This document shows, piece by piece, positions 54,370-62,526 of a stretch of 64,000 nucleotides of DNA; position 1 is the first letter of the stretch, and each line of letters opens with the position of its first letter. The stretch lies in contig NZ_CP023696.1 of assembly GCF_008704425.1 (NCBI RefSeq), forward strand, positions 2,652,501 to 2,716,500, in the 5' to 3' direction. The notes under the pieces were generated by a model. It did not search any database. It had not been told where the DNA came from and saw only the letters and a program-made list of their open reading frames with translations. Position numbers and translations under genes: made by a program. This DNA comes from Streptomyces fradiae ATCC 10745 = DSM 40063. Its GTDB lineage: Bacteria > Actinomycetota > Actinomycetes > Streptomycetales > Streptomycetaceae.

Positions 54370-56202
54370 GTGACCAGTACTGCCCAGAGGGCCCCGCACG
54401 GACAGGACGGCCCGGAGACCCCCGCCGCCGGACCGCGGGGCGGCGGCGAGCCGCCCGCGTGGGAGCGGCGCCTGCGCCGGTTCGGGTACCGCCCGCTCGG
54501 GGCGCCGGGCCTGCGGGAACGGCTGGTGCCGCCGTACGCCGGGCCGCCGGGCAGCTTCGGCGGCCCGGCGTACGGCGGCGGGCTCGGGCTGCCGCCCCGC
54601 GCGGCGGCGGCCCTGGCGCGCCTCGCGCCGTGGGGCGGCCCGCTGCTGGTGGCGCTCGTCGCGGGCGTGCTGCGGTTCTGGAACCTGGGCTCGCCGCACG
54701 CGGTGATATTCGACGAGACGTACTACGCCAAGGACGCCTGGGCGCTGATCCACAACGGGTACGAGGGGTCCTGGCCGAAGGACGTCGACGCGACGATCCT
54801 GGCGGACCCCGGTTCGGTCGACGTGCCGGTCGACCCCGCCTACGTGGTGCACCCGCCGGTCGGCAAATGGGTGATCGGGCTCGGCGAGTGGCTGTTCGGC
54901 TTCGAGCCGTTCGGCTGGCGGTTCATGGTGGCCGTGTGCGGCACGCTGTCGGTGCTGATGCTGTGCCGGATCGGGCGGCGGCTGTTCCGGTCGACGTTCC
55001 TGGGCTGCCTGGCGGGCGGGCTGCTCGCCGTGGACGGGCTGCACTTCGTGATGAGCCGCGCGGCCCTCCTGGACCAGGTGCTGATGTTCTTCGTGCTGGC
55101 CGCCTTCGGCTGCCTGCTCGCCGACCGGGACTGGGCGCGGCGGCGGCTGGCGGCGGCGCTGCCGGTGGACGCCGACGGGGTGCTGCGGCCCGACGCGCGG
55201 ATCGCGGCGACCCTGCGGCTGGGGTGGCGGCCCTGGCGGCTGGCGGCCGGTGTGGCGCTGGGCCTGGCGGCGGCCACGAAGTGGAACGGCCTGTACATCA
55301 TGGCGGCGTTCGGGCTGCTGACCGTGGCGTGGGACGTGGGCGCGCGGCGGGTGGCCGGCGCGCACCGCCCGTACACGGCGGTGCTGAGGCGGGACGTGCT
55401 GCCCGCGTTCGTGTCGACGGTGCCGGTGGCGCTCGCGACGTACGTCGCGTCGTGGAGCGGCTGGATCGCCTCCGACCGGGGCTACTTCCGCACCTGGGCG
55501 TCGACCGGCGACGGCCGGGAGAGCTCGTGGTCGTGGCTGTTCCCCGACTGGTGGCGGAGCCTGTGGCACTACGAGTCGGAGGTGTACACCTTCCACGTCA
55601 ACCTGACGTCGGGGCACACCTACGAGTCGAACCCGTGGAGCTGGATCGTCCTGGGGCGGCCGGTCTCCTACTTCTACGAGTCGCCCGCGCCGGGCCGGGA
55701 CGGCTGCCCGGCGGACGCGGCGGAGAAGTGCGCCCGCGAGGTCCTGGCGATCGGCACGCCGCTGCTGTGGTGGGCGGCGTGTTTCGCACTGCTGTACGTG
55801 GTGTGGCGGTGGCTGTTCCGCCGCGACTGGCGGGCCGGGGCCATCCTGTGCGCGGTCGCGGCCGGGTGGGCGCCGTGGCTGCTGTACCAGGAGCGGACGA
55901 TCTTCCTGTTCTACGCGGTGGTGTTCGTGCCGTTCCTGTGCCTGGCGGTGGCGATGATGATCGGCGCCATGCTGGGCCCGGCCGCCCACCCGCCGGGCAC
56001 GAGCGGGGCGGACCCGGACCCGGTGGCCGCGGCGCGGGCGTACGGCCGCGCGGAACGGCGCCGCACGGTCGGCGCGATCGGCGCGGGCGTGCTGGTGCTG
56101 CTGATCGTCTGGAACTTCATCTACTTCTGGCCGCTGTTCACCGGCGAGGCGATCCCGATGGACCAGTGGCGGGCCCGGATGTGGCTCGACACCTGGGTCT
56201 AG
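54370..56202 (+). CDS. pmt: Protein O-mannosyltransferase (PMT family, GT39)
   Basis: Encodes 610 residues from GTG 54370. A Pro/Gly-rich N-terminus precedes the membrane domain. The first extracytoplasmic loop has the family acidic pair in VIFDETYYAKDAWALIHNGY, and HPPVGKWVIGLGEWLFG and DGLHFVMSRAALLDQVLMFF are typical PMT blocks, followed by many hydrophobic helices and WPLFTGEAIPMDQWRARMWL at the end. It transfers mannose from polyprenyl-phosphate-mannose to secreted proteins; in Streptomyces Pmt also matters for phage phiC31 infection and cell-wall integrity. A terminator follows at 56218. Confidence 0.95.
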   Translation: MTSTAQRAPHGQDGPETPAAGPRGGGEPPAWERRLRRFGYRPLGAPGLRERLVPPYAGPPGSFGGPAYGGGLGLPPRAAAALARLAPWGGPLLVALVAGVLRFWNLGSPHAVIFDETYYAKDAWALIHNGYEGSWPKDVDATILADPGSVDVPVDPAYVVHPPVGKWVIGLGEWLFGFEPFGWRFMVAVCGTLSVLMLCRIGRRLFRSTFLGCLAGGLLAVDGLHFVMSRAALLDQVLMFFVLAAFGCLLADRDWARRRLAAALPVDADGVLRPDARIAATLRLGWRPWRLAAGVALGLAAATKWNGLYIMAAFGLLTVAWDVGARRVAGAHRPYTAVLRRDVLPAFVSTVPVALATYVASWSGWIASDRGYFRTWASTGDGRESSWSWLFPDWWRSLWHYESEVYTFHVNLTSGHTYESNPWSWIVLGRPVSYFYESPAPGRDGCPADAAEKCAREVLAIGTPLLWWAACFALLYVVWRWLFRRDWRAGAILCAVAAGWAPWLLYQERTIFLFYAVVFVPFLCLAVAMMIGAMLGPAAHPPGTSGADPDPVAAARAYGRAERRRTVGAIGAGVLVLLIVWNFIYFWPLFTGEAIPMDQWRARMWLDTWV

Positions 56203-56557
56203 CCGCACAGACGGACAGGGAGGGCGCGGCCGGCGGTCGCGCCCTCCCGTGTTCCCGCGGTGGCCGCCGACGGCACCGCGACGGCCGGGGGACGGCCCGG
56301 GGACGGCCCGCGGACGATCCGGAGGCGACCCGACCGCCCGCCGGAGGGACGGCTCCGGCGGGCGCCGGCCGGGCTCGCGGAGCCGGCCCGGAGAGCGCCG
56401 ATCCGGGGTGGCCGGATCGTGCGGGTGCGGGGGCCGGCGTTGATTCCGTTCCCGTAACGGGCCGGGCGGGTGGCGCGGCGCCCCGCGTAGGGTGGCCTGG
56501 ACCGGGGGGATTTGAACACGTTCAAACGGGCGTGTCGAGCGGAGGGGGAACCGCACC
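56203..56557. other. Intergenic region between pmt and the PBP gene
   Basis: It holds a hairpin (GGGAGGGCGCG 56218-56228 with CGCGCCCTCCC 56238-56248, 9-base loop) that should terminate pmt, then GC-rich sequence without a gene. The palindrome CCCGTAACGGG at about 56451-56461 precedes the PBP gene and may be part of its promoter. Confidence 0.75.
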
Positions 56558-58186
56558 ATGCGCAGCGGAGCGAAAGTGGCGGTCGTCGGCGGGGTCTTCG
56601 CCGTCGTCGCCGGGGGCGTCGGGTACGCGGGGTACAACCTGTGGGAGGGGATGACCGGCGGTACGACCACCACCGTGTCGGCCGAGGGCACGCCCCGGCG
56701 GACGGGGCCCGTCACGGCGGAGGAGACCCGGACCACGGCCGAGGGCTTCCTCGCCGCCTGGGCTGCCGGGGACGCGGCCAAGGCCGCCGGGTTCACCGAC
56801 GACCCGTCGACGGCGCACTCCGCGCTCTCGGCCCATCTGACGAACACCCACATCGAGGGCGTGAAGACCGTGCCGGGGACGCCCACCGGCACGACGGTCC
56901 CCTTCACGGTGAGCTCCCTCGTCTCGTACGGCGGCGACCGCGTCCCGTGGACGTACGCCTCGCGGCTCACCGTCGTGCGGGGCCTGTCCACCGGGCAGCC
57001 GCGCGTCGACTGGTCGCAGTCGGTCCTCCACCCGCAGCTGAAGGACGGCCAGGCCCTGAAGGTCACCTCCGGCGGCGCCCCCGCCATCAGGGCGCTGGAC
57101 CGCCACGGCACGGAGCTGACGGCGGAGCGGTACCCGTCGCTGCGGCCCGTGCTGGACGAGCTGCGCAAGCGGTACGGCGCCGAGGCGGGCGGCACGGCCG
57201 GCGTCGAACTGGCCGTCATGAGCGAGGGCGACACCCCCGACCGGACGCTGCTGACCCTGCGGAAGGGCAGGGCCGGGGAGGTGCGGACCACGCTGGACGC
57301 GGGCGTGCAGGCCGCCGCCGAGAAGGCCGTGCGGCGGTACCCGGAGTCGTCGGTGGTCGCGATCAAGCCGAGTACGGGAGAGGTGCGGGCCGTCGCCAAC
57401 AACCGGAAGGACGGCTGGAACGCGGCCTTCCTCGGCAAGCAGGCCCCCGGCTCCACCATGAAGATCGTCACGGCGTCGCTGCTGCTGGAGAAGGGCCTCG
57501 TGGCCGCCGACCGGGTCGCCGAGTGCCCCGCCGAGGCGATGTACCACGGCACCCGGTTCCGGAACCTCGACGGCTTCCGGCTCGACGGCCAGACGTTCCG
57601 GCAGAGCTTCGCCCGCTCCTGCAACACCGCCTTCGTCAAGCTCATCGACGACGTGGACGACGACTCCGCGCTGGGCACCCAGGCGCGGGACGTGTTCGGC
57701 ATCGGGCTGGAGTGGAAGACCGGCGTGCCCACCTGGGACGGCTCGGTGCCCGCGGAGACCGGCGGGGTGGCCGCCGCCCAGTACATCGGGCAGGGCACCG
57801 TGCAGATGAACGCCCTCACCATGGCCTCCGTCACCGCGACCGCGAAGACCGGCGTGTTCCGGCAGCCGATCGTCGTCCCGGCCTCGCTGGACGACCGGGA
57901 GATCGCGCGCACCCCCCGCGCCCTGGACGGCTCCGCCGCCCGGCAGCTGCGCGACATGATGCGCGCGACGGCACGCGGCAACGGCACGGGCGCGGCGGCG
58001 ATGGCGGGCGTGGGCGGCGACAAGGGCGCGAAGACGGGCTCGGCGGAGGTCGACCTCCAGGGGCAGGCGAACAGCTGGTTCGCCGCCTTCGCCGACGACC
58101 TGGCCGCCGCGGCCGTCGTCCAGGCCGCCGGCCACGGCGGCGACGCGGCGGGCCCCCTGGTGGCGTCGGTCCTGAAGGCCCGCTGA
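56558..58186 (+). CDS. Penicillin-binding protein (class B transpeptidase)
   Basis: Encodes 542 residues from ATG 56558 with GGAGGGGG upstream. A single N-terminal membrane anchor (VAVVGGVFAVVAGGVGYAGY) is followed by an NTF2-like MecA-N region (ETRTTAEGFLAAWAAGDAAK), a short dimerisation-type segment and the transpeptidase domain with the SxxK motif in PGSTMKIV, SCN in ARSCNTAF and KTG in GAKTGSAE. It crosslinks peptidoglycan peptides and should bind beta-lactams. In Streptomyces such PBPs are linked to development, and ssgE lies nearby. The gene is followed directly by the 56-bp repeats. Confidence 0.95.
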   Translation: MRSGAKVAVVGGVFAVVAGGVGYAGYNLWEGMTGGTTTTVSAEGTPRRTGPVTAEETRTTAEGFLAAWAAGDAAKAAGFTDDPSTAHSALSAHLTNTHIEGVKTVPGTPTGTTVPFTVSSLVSYGGDRVPWTYASRLTVVRGLSTGQPRVDWSQSVLHPQLKDGQALKVTSGGAPAIRALDRHGTELTAERYPSLRPVLDELRKRYGAEAGGTAGVELAVMSEGDTPDRTLLTLRKGRAGEVRTTLDAGVQAAAEKAVRRYPESSVVAIKPSTGEVRAVANNRKDGWNAAFLGKQAPGSTMKIVTASLLLEKGLVAADRVAECPAEAMYHGTRFRNLDGFRLDGQTFRQSFARSCNTAFVKLIDDVDDDSALGTQARDVFGIGLEWKTGVPTWDGSVPAETGGVAAAQYIGQGTVQMNALTMASVTATAKTGVFRQPIVVPASLDDREIARTPRALDGSAARQLRDMMRATARGNGTGAAAMAGVGGDKGAKTGSAEVDLQGQANSWFAAFADDLAAAAVVQAAGHGGDAAGPLVASVLKAR

Positions 58187-58400
58187 GGCGTGGCGCCCGC
58201 CCCTCCCGTATCGGGTGCGGGCGGCCGCGTGTGACCCGCCGAGGCGTGGCGCCCGCCCCTCCCGTACCGGGTGCGGGCGGCCGCGTGTGACCCGCTGAGG
58301 CGTGGCGCCCGCCCCTCCCGTACCGGGTGCGGGCGGCCGCGTGTGACCCGCCGAGGCGTGGCGCCGGCCCCTCCCGTACCGGGTGCGGGCGGCCGCGTGC
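58185..58400. repeat. Four tandem 56-bp repeats, each with a hairpin, starting in the PBP stop codon
   Basis: Units start at 58185, 58241, 58297 and 58353 (GAGGCGTGGCGCC...), exactly 56 bases apart; the fourth is partial. Each contains CGCCCGC and GCGGGCG arms around a CCCTCCCGTACCGGGT-type loop, so every unit can form a terminator-like hairpin. The first unit begins inside the PBP TGA codon. The array lies between convergent genes and could be a multiplied terminator. Confidence 0.95.
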
Positions 58401-58451
58401 CGCCGCGGGCGCGGGGCGGGTCCCGCTCCGCCCCGCGGCGGCCGAGGCGGC

Positions 58452-60188
58452 CTACCCCTCCGGCGGGGCGCCCAGCTCCGTGACGGTGACCCAGGCGAAG
58501 TCCTGGCCGGTCAGCGGCGCGCGGCCGTTGCCCCACTCGTCGGTGGCGACGACGGCGTACAGCACCGTCTCGCCGTCTGCCGGTGACGCGTGCAGGTGGC
58601 TCGTCTCCGTCTTCCCGAGCCAGGCGATCTGGCGGAAGGACCACACCCCGTCCTCGCCGCCGACCGGGCCCTCGCCCAGCCAGACGGCCCGGTACACGTC
58701 GTACCGCTTGAGGTCCGGCTCCTGGTTCGGCTGCCACTCCAGCAGCACGCCGTCCTCGCGGGGCGTGGCGGTCAGCCCGGCGACGACGGCCGGGGGCACG
58801 CGGTCGCCCGCGGACGTGAACAGGAGCGGTGCCGAGCGGGTCTCGTTGCCCCCGCGGTCCACGGCGACGACGACGTACTCGTGCGTGGTGCCGGGGGCGA
58901 CGCCCCCCTGGTCCTGGAACGCGAACGTGTACGGCCGGGTCGTGTAGTCCACGACCCGGGCGTGGATGCCCGGGAACGGCTCCCCGTCCCGGTAGACGCG
59001 GTACTCGGCCACGTCGTCGCTGACGGAGCCGGACCAGCGCAGTTCGGCGCCCCGGTAGACCTGGGCGGCGGTCAGCCCGGTCGGCGGGGCGGGCGGGTGG
59101 TCGCCGCGCGTGACGGCGACACGGGCGGGCTGGGGGGAGACGTTGCCCGCGGCGTCGACGGCCTTCACCGAGTAGGTGTAGCCGGTGCGCTCGGGCGCGG
59201 TCGTGTCCGTCAGGGCCGGGGACGTGACGGTGGCGACCTGTACGACGGGCTGCGCCTCGCCGTACACGGGGTCCGCCTGCCGGAACACGGTGTACCCGGC
59301 CGCGCCCGCGGTGGCCGCCCACGCGAGCGTCACACCGCCCGGGGCGTCGGCGCCGGTGAGGCCGGTCGGCGCCGGGGGCGGGGTGCGGTCCACGGGGACG
59401 ACCGCCAGGTCGGCGCTGCCCACCGACTCGTTGCCCGCCTTGTCGACGGCCCGGACCTCGTACACGTACGTCGCGCCCGTGGCGGGCGGGGGGTGCGCGT
59501 ACGTGCCCGAGGCGACGAGGCCGGTGCCGCTGACCCGCGTCCAGGCGGCCGAGGTGGACGGGCGGCCGTACACGCGGTACCCGGCGAGGTCCATCTCCTT
59601 GTTCGCCGCCCAGCGGAGCGTGGTCCTGTTGATGGTCCGGTCGTAGGAGGCGGACGTGCCGGTGGGAGCGAGCGGGCGGACCTTGTCCACGGTGGAGGTG
59701 GTGCGGGGCACGTACGCGAACTTGAGGTTCGCCGCGCCCGTCCAGGCGACGAAGTCCACGCGTATGGTGTGGCGCCCGGCCGGTAGGGAGAGGTTGAGCG
59801 CGGTCTTCTGCGTGGCGGTGACGTTCCGCCACATGTCGATCCTGCGGACGCCGTCCACGTACACGCGGATGCCGTCCTGCGACTCGGCGGTGAGGTAGAA
59901 CGGACCGCCGGAGCCGAAGTCGCGGGTGAGCGTCCAGCGGGCGGAGAAGTTGTCCTTGGGCAGCGTGACACCGGCGGGGTCGCCGTAGCCGTAGTTCTGG
60001 TGGGGCGCGGCCTCGCAGAACGACGCCTTCGGCGGGCCGCTCAGCGTGGTGTTGGCGTAGAAGCTCACCGACCAGCGGGGGGACGGGCAGGAGGCGGCCG
60101 CGGCGGTGGGGGTGGCGGTCGGCAGACCGCCGGTGACGGCGAGCGCGGCCGTGGCGGCCAGCACTCCCGCCCGGGAGCGAGTGATCAC
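58452..60188 (-). CDS. Secreted PA14/fibronectin type III repeat protein
   Basis: Encodes 578 residues from GTG 60188. A Sec signal peptide ends near TPTAAAAS. Residues 40-155 look like a PA14 carbohydrate-binding domain (WSVSFYANTTLSGPPKASFC, FSARWTLTRDFGSGGPFYLT, GIRVYVDGVRRIDMW). Four fibronectin type III domains follow, each with a W and a YxVY strand: LRWAANKEMDLAGYRVY, VTLAWAATAGAAGYTVF, ELRWSGSVSDDVAEYRVY and LLEWQPNQEPDLKRYDVY. It is an extracellular binding protein without an evident catalytic domain. Single-gene unit. Confidence 0.9.
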   Translation of the reverse strand: MITRSRAGVLAATAALAVTGGLPTATPTAAAASCPSPRWSVSFYANTTLSGPPKASFCEAAPHQNYGYGDPAGVTLPKDNFSARWTLTRDFGSGGPFYLTAESQDGIRVYVDGVRRIDMWRNVTATQKTALNLSLPAGRHTIRVDFVAWTGAANLKFAYVPRTTSTVDKVRPLAPTGTSASYDRTINRTTLRWAANKEMDLAGYRVYGRPSTSAAWTRVSGTGLVASGTYAHPPPATGATYVYEVRAVDKAGNESVGSADLAVVPVDRTPPPAPTGLTGADAPGGVTLAWAATAGAAGYTVFRQADPVYGEAQPVVQVATVTSPALTDTTAPERTGYTYSVKAVDAAGNVSPQPARVAVTRGDHPPAPPTGLTAAQVYRGAELRWSGSVSDDVAEYRVYRDGEPFPGIHARVVDYTTRPYTFAFQDQGGVAPGTTHEYVVVAVDRGGNETRSAPLLFTSAGDRVPPAVVAGLTATPREDGVLLEWQPNQEPDLKRYDVYRAVWLGEGPVGGEDGVWSFRQIAWLGKTETSHLHASPADGETVLYAVVATDEWGNGRAPLTGQDFAWVTVTELGAPPEG

Positions 60189-60406
60189 GTAAGGGTTGAC
60201 CTTTCAGCCCACATCATTCGGGGAACGTGCGTGGGGGAACGGCGGTACGGGTGGGGCCGGTGATCCGCCAGGGCCGGAATGCTACTCGCCTGTCATGCCC
60301 GCGCCCACGTGGGCGTACCGGTCGGGGCGGCCTCGGCGGCGGGCCGGGCCCGCCGCCTCGCCCGCGGGGTGGTCGGGAAGCGACCGCCCCGCCGCGTCAG
60401 GCGGGG

Positions 60407-61582
60407 TCAGGCCGTCGCCTTGGCCACCGCCCGCACCAGCGCCTGCGCCCTCGGGTCGGCCGTCACGCCCTTGCGCATGCCGTTGGTGACGTAGGCCAGG
60501 GCGGTGCCCGACTCCGGGTCGGCGAAGGCCAGGGAGCCGCCGCGGCCCGGATGGCCGAAGGAGCCGGGGCCCAGCAGCGGCGACGCCGGGCCGTGCAGCA
60601 TGTAGCCGAGGCCGAAGCGGGTGGCGACCACCAGGACGCGGTCGGGGCCCGCCGACTCCTCGGAGCGGGCCATCGCCAGGGTGGCCGGGGCGAACAGACG
60701 GTGGCCGTCCACGGGGCCGAGCAGCGCCGCGTAGAACCGGGCCAGGGCGCGCGCCGTCCCGATGCCGCCCGAGCCGGGCAGGCCCGCCGCCCGGTACTCG
60801 GGGGCGTTCTCGTCGGGCGCCGGGTCGATCACGGCGAACGCCCGCCGGGTCAGCGAGTCCGCGTCCCGGTACGCCTCGGCCACCGACCGCTTGGGGCGCA
60901 GGACCAGTCCCCCGGACGCCGACGCGGGCGGCTCCTCCAGCGGGCCGATCCGGCCGACGCGGTGGGCCTCCTCGCCGGGCAGGCCGAGCCACAGGTCGAG
61001 GCCGAGCGGGCGGGCGATCTCCTCGGCGACCCACCGCCCGATGGGCCTGCCGGTGACCCGCCGCACCAGGGCGGCCAGCAGCCAGCTGTAGGTGTGGGCG
61101 TGGTAGCCGTGCGCGGTGCCGGGCTCCCACGCGGGCGCCTGGGCGGCGAGCGCCGCGGCGGCCCGCTCGAAGCCGCCCGCCGCGTCCAGCGCCTCGCCCG
61201 GCGTGAGCGGCGCGTCCAGCACGGGGACGCCCGCGCGGTGCGCCAGCAGGTGCCGTACGAGGGTCCGCTCCTTGCCCGCCGCCTTGTACTCGGGCCAGTA
61301 CGTGCCGACCGGCGCGTCCAGGTCGAGCTGGCCGCGCTGGTGCAGCAGCAGCGGCACGGCCGCCGCGACGCCCTTCGTCACGGAGCGCACCACCTGCGCG
61401 GTGTCCACCGCCCACGGGGCCGGGCCGTCCACGTCGCGGGTGCCGGCCCACAGGTCCACGACCTTGCGGCCGTCCCGGTAGACGGCGACGGCCGCGCCCC
61501 GCTCCCCCCGCTGCTCGAAGTTGCGGGTGAACGCGTCCCTCACCGGTTCGAAGCCGGGGTCGACGGTGCCCTGGACGTCCAC
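60407..61582 (-). CDS. Serine hydrolase of the class C beta-lactamase/esterase family
   Basis: Encodes 391 residues from GTG 61582. The SxxK nucleophile motif is Ser67-Val-Thr-Lys70 (VVRSVTKGV); the second motif is the Tyr in GYHAHTYSWLLAALVRR, and a late GSFGHPGRGGSLAFADP takes the place of the KTG triad. The order and the HAHT form resemble EstB-type esterases more than true beta-lactamases. There is no signal peptide, so it is probably a cytoplasmic esterase or peptidase. Single gene, between the FN3 gene and ssgE. Confidence 0.93.
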   Translation of the reverse strand: MDVQGTVDPGFEPVRDAFTRNFEQRGERGAAVAVYRDGRKVVDLWAGTRDVDGPAPWAVDTAQVVRSVTKGVAAAVPLLLHQRGQLDLDAPVGTYWPEYKAAGKERTLVRHLLAHRAGVPVLDAPLTPGEALDAAGGFERAAAALAAQAPAWEPGTAHGYHAHTYSWLLAALVRRVTGRPIGRWVAEEIARPLGLDLWLGLPGEEAHRVGRIGPLEEPPASASGGLVLRPKRSVAEAYRDADSLTRRAFAVIDPAPDENAPEYRAAGLPGSGGIGTARALARFYAALLGPVDGHRLFAPATLAMARSEESAGPDRVLVVATRFGLGYMLHGPASPLLGPGSFGHPGRGGSLAFADPESGTALAYVTNGMRKGVTADPRAQALVRAVAKATA

Positions 61583-61825
61583 TTCGCACGCACTCTCTCT
61601 CGGGTCGGGGTCGCTCGCTCACCCCATGGTGCAACGGCCCGGCGCGGACCCGGGATCCCGGGTCCGCGCCCGCAACGGGCCGGGACGGCGGCGGCACGTC
61701 CCCCGGGGCCGGGCCGGGGCGGCCGCCGGCCGGGCGGAAAGCGCTTCCCGGCGGTCGGGGGGACTGGTCCGGCGTTCTCGGGGTACACGGCTTCTCGCAG
61801 GTGACGCGAGTGTGAGGAGCCCGCG

Positions 61826-62230
61826 ATGTGCCCCGCCGACGTACACCCCGAAGAGGATCGCCCCGCCGGGGAACGCGCCGCGCAGCCGGTGGAGGTCCGG
61901 GCGCGGGGCCTGGTCGTGACGGAAGGGCCGCTGTCCCGAAGGGTCCAGGTCGTGCTGCGCTACGGCCCGGACGTGGAGCCGGGGTGCGTGCGGTTCGTGC
62001 TGCCGGGCGGCGGCGGGAGCTGGACGTTCCCGCGCGCCGTGCTGGAGCGGGGGCTGCGGGCGCCCTCGCACGCCGGGAACATCGACGTGTGGCCGTGCGG
62101 GCGGGTGCAGACGGTGGTCGAGTTCCACTCGCCGGAGGGCACGGCCGTGGTGGTGCAGTTCGACGCGTCGGCGCTGCGGGGCTTCCTGCGGCGTACGTAC
62201 GCCTCCGCGAGCGAGCCGGTCACGCACTGA
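61826..62230 (+). CDS. ssgE: SsgA-like sporulation/cell division protein (probably SsgE)
   Basis: Encodes 134 residues from ATG 61826 with GAGGAG upstream. The SALP fold is recognisable in QVVLRYGPDVEPGCVRFVLP, the GGGSWTFPRAVLERGLRAPS segment that matches the TWTFARDLLxEGL family motif, a DVWPCGRVQTVVEFHSPEGT strand pair and the ALRGFLRRTYA C-terminus. SALPs control septum placement and spore maturation only in morphologically complex actinomycetes. The position close to the PBP gene matches ssgE of S. coelicolor, known for a role in spore detachment. It strongly supports a Streptomyces source. Confidence 0.88.
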   Translation: MCPADVHPEEDRPAGERAAQPVEVRARGLVVTEGPLSRRVQVVLRYGPDVEPGCVRFVLPGGGGSWTFPRAVLERGLRAPSHAGNIDVWPCGRVQTVVEFHSPEGTAVVVQFDASALRGFLRRTYASASEPVTH

Positions 62231-62526
62231 TCCGCCGCCCCCTCGCCGGTCCTCGGCTCCGGTGCCTCCCCGGCACCGGCACCGGCACCGGCATGCGGCA
62301 TGCGGCGTGCCCCCGGCGACGGCGGCGGCCGGTCACGGCGGCGGCCGGTCACGGCAGGGGCCCGGCGACCACCGGCACCGCGCACGGCAGGCCCGGCGAC
62401 GGCACGGGCCGGCACGCACGGCGGGCGGCCGGCACCCGGGCGCCGTCCGGAGGTGTCGCCACCCCCGTCGGACGCCCCGGTGCCGGCCGCCGGTGATCGA
62501 GCGGCGCCGGTGAGCCGGCGGGCCGG
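62231..62526. other. GC-rich intergenic region with short repeats
   Basis: Between the convergent ssgE and MMPL genes there are ACCGGC hexamer runs (62270-62292) and two copies of a CACGGCGGCGGCCGGT 16-mer (62333-62366). No gene and no strong hairpin are seen. Confidence 0.6.

Noticed and set aside
58185..58400. CRISPR-like regular repeats
   Set aside because: The 56-bp units are contiguous with no unique spacers, so this is a tandem repeat, not a CRISPR array.
53809..59832. A roughly 2000-codon minus-strand open frame
   Set aside because: It runs antisense through pmt, the PBP gene and repeats and has no coherent protein features; only the FN3 and rsmI genes on this strand are real.
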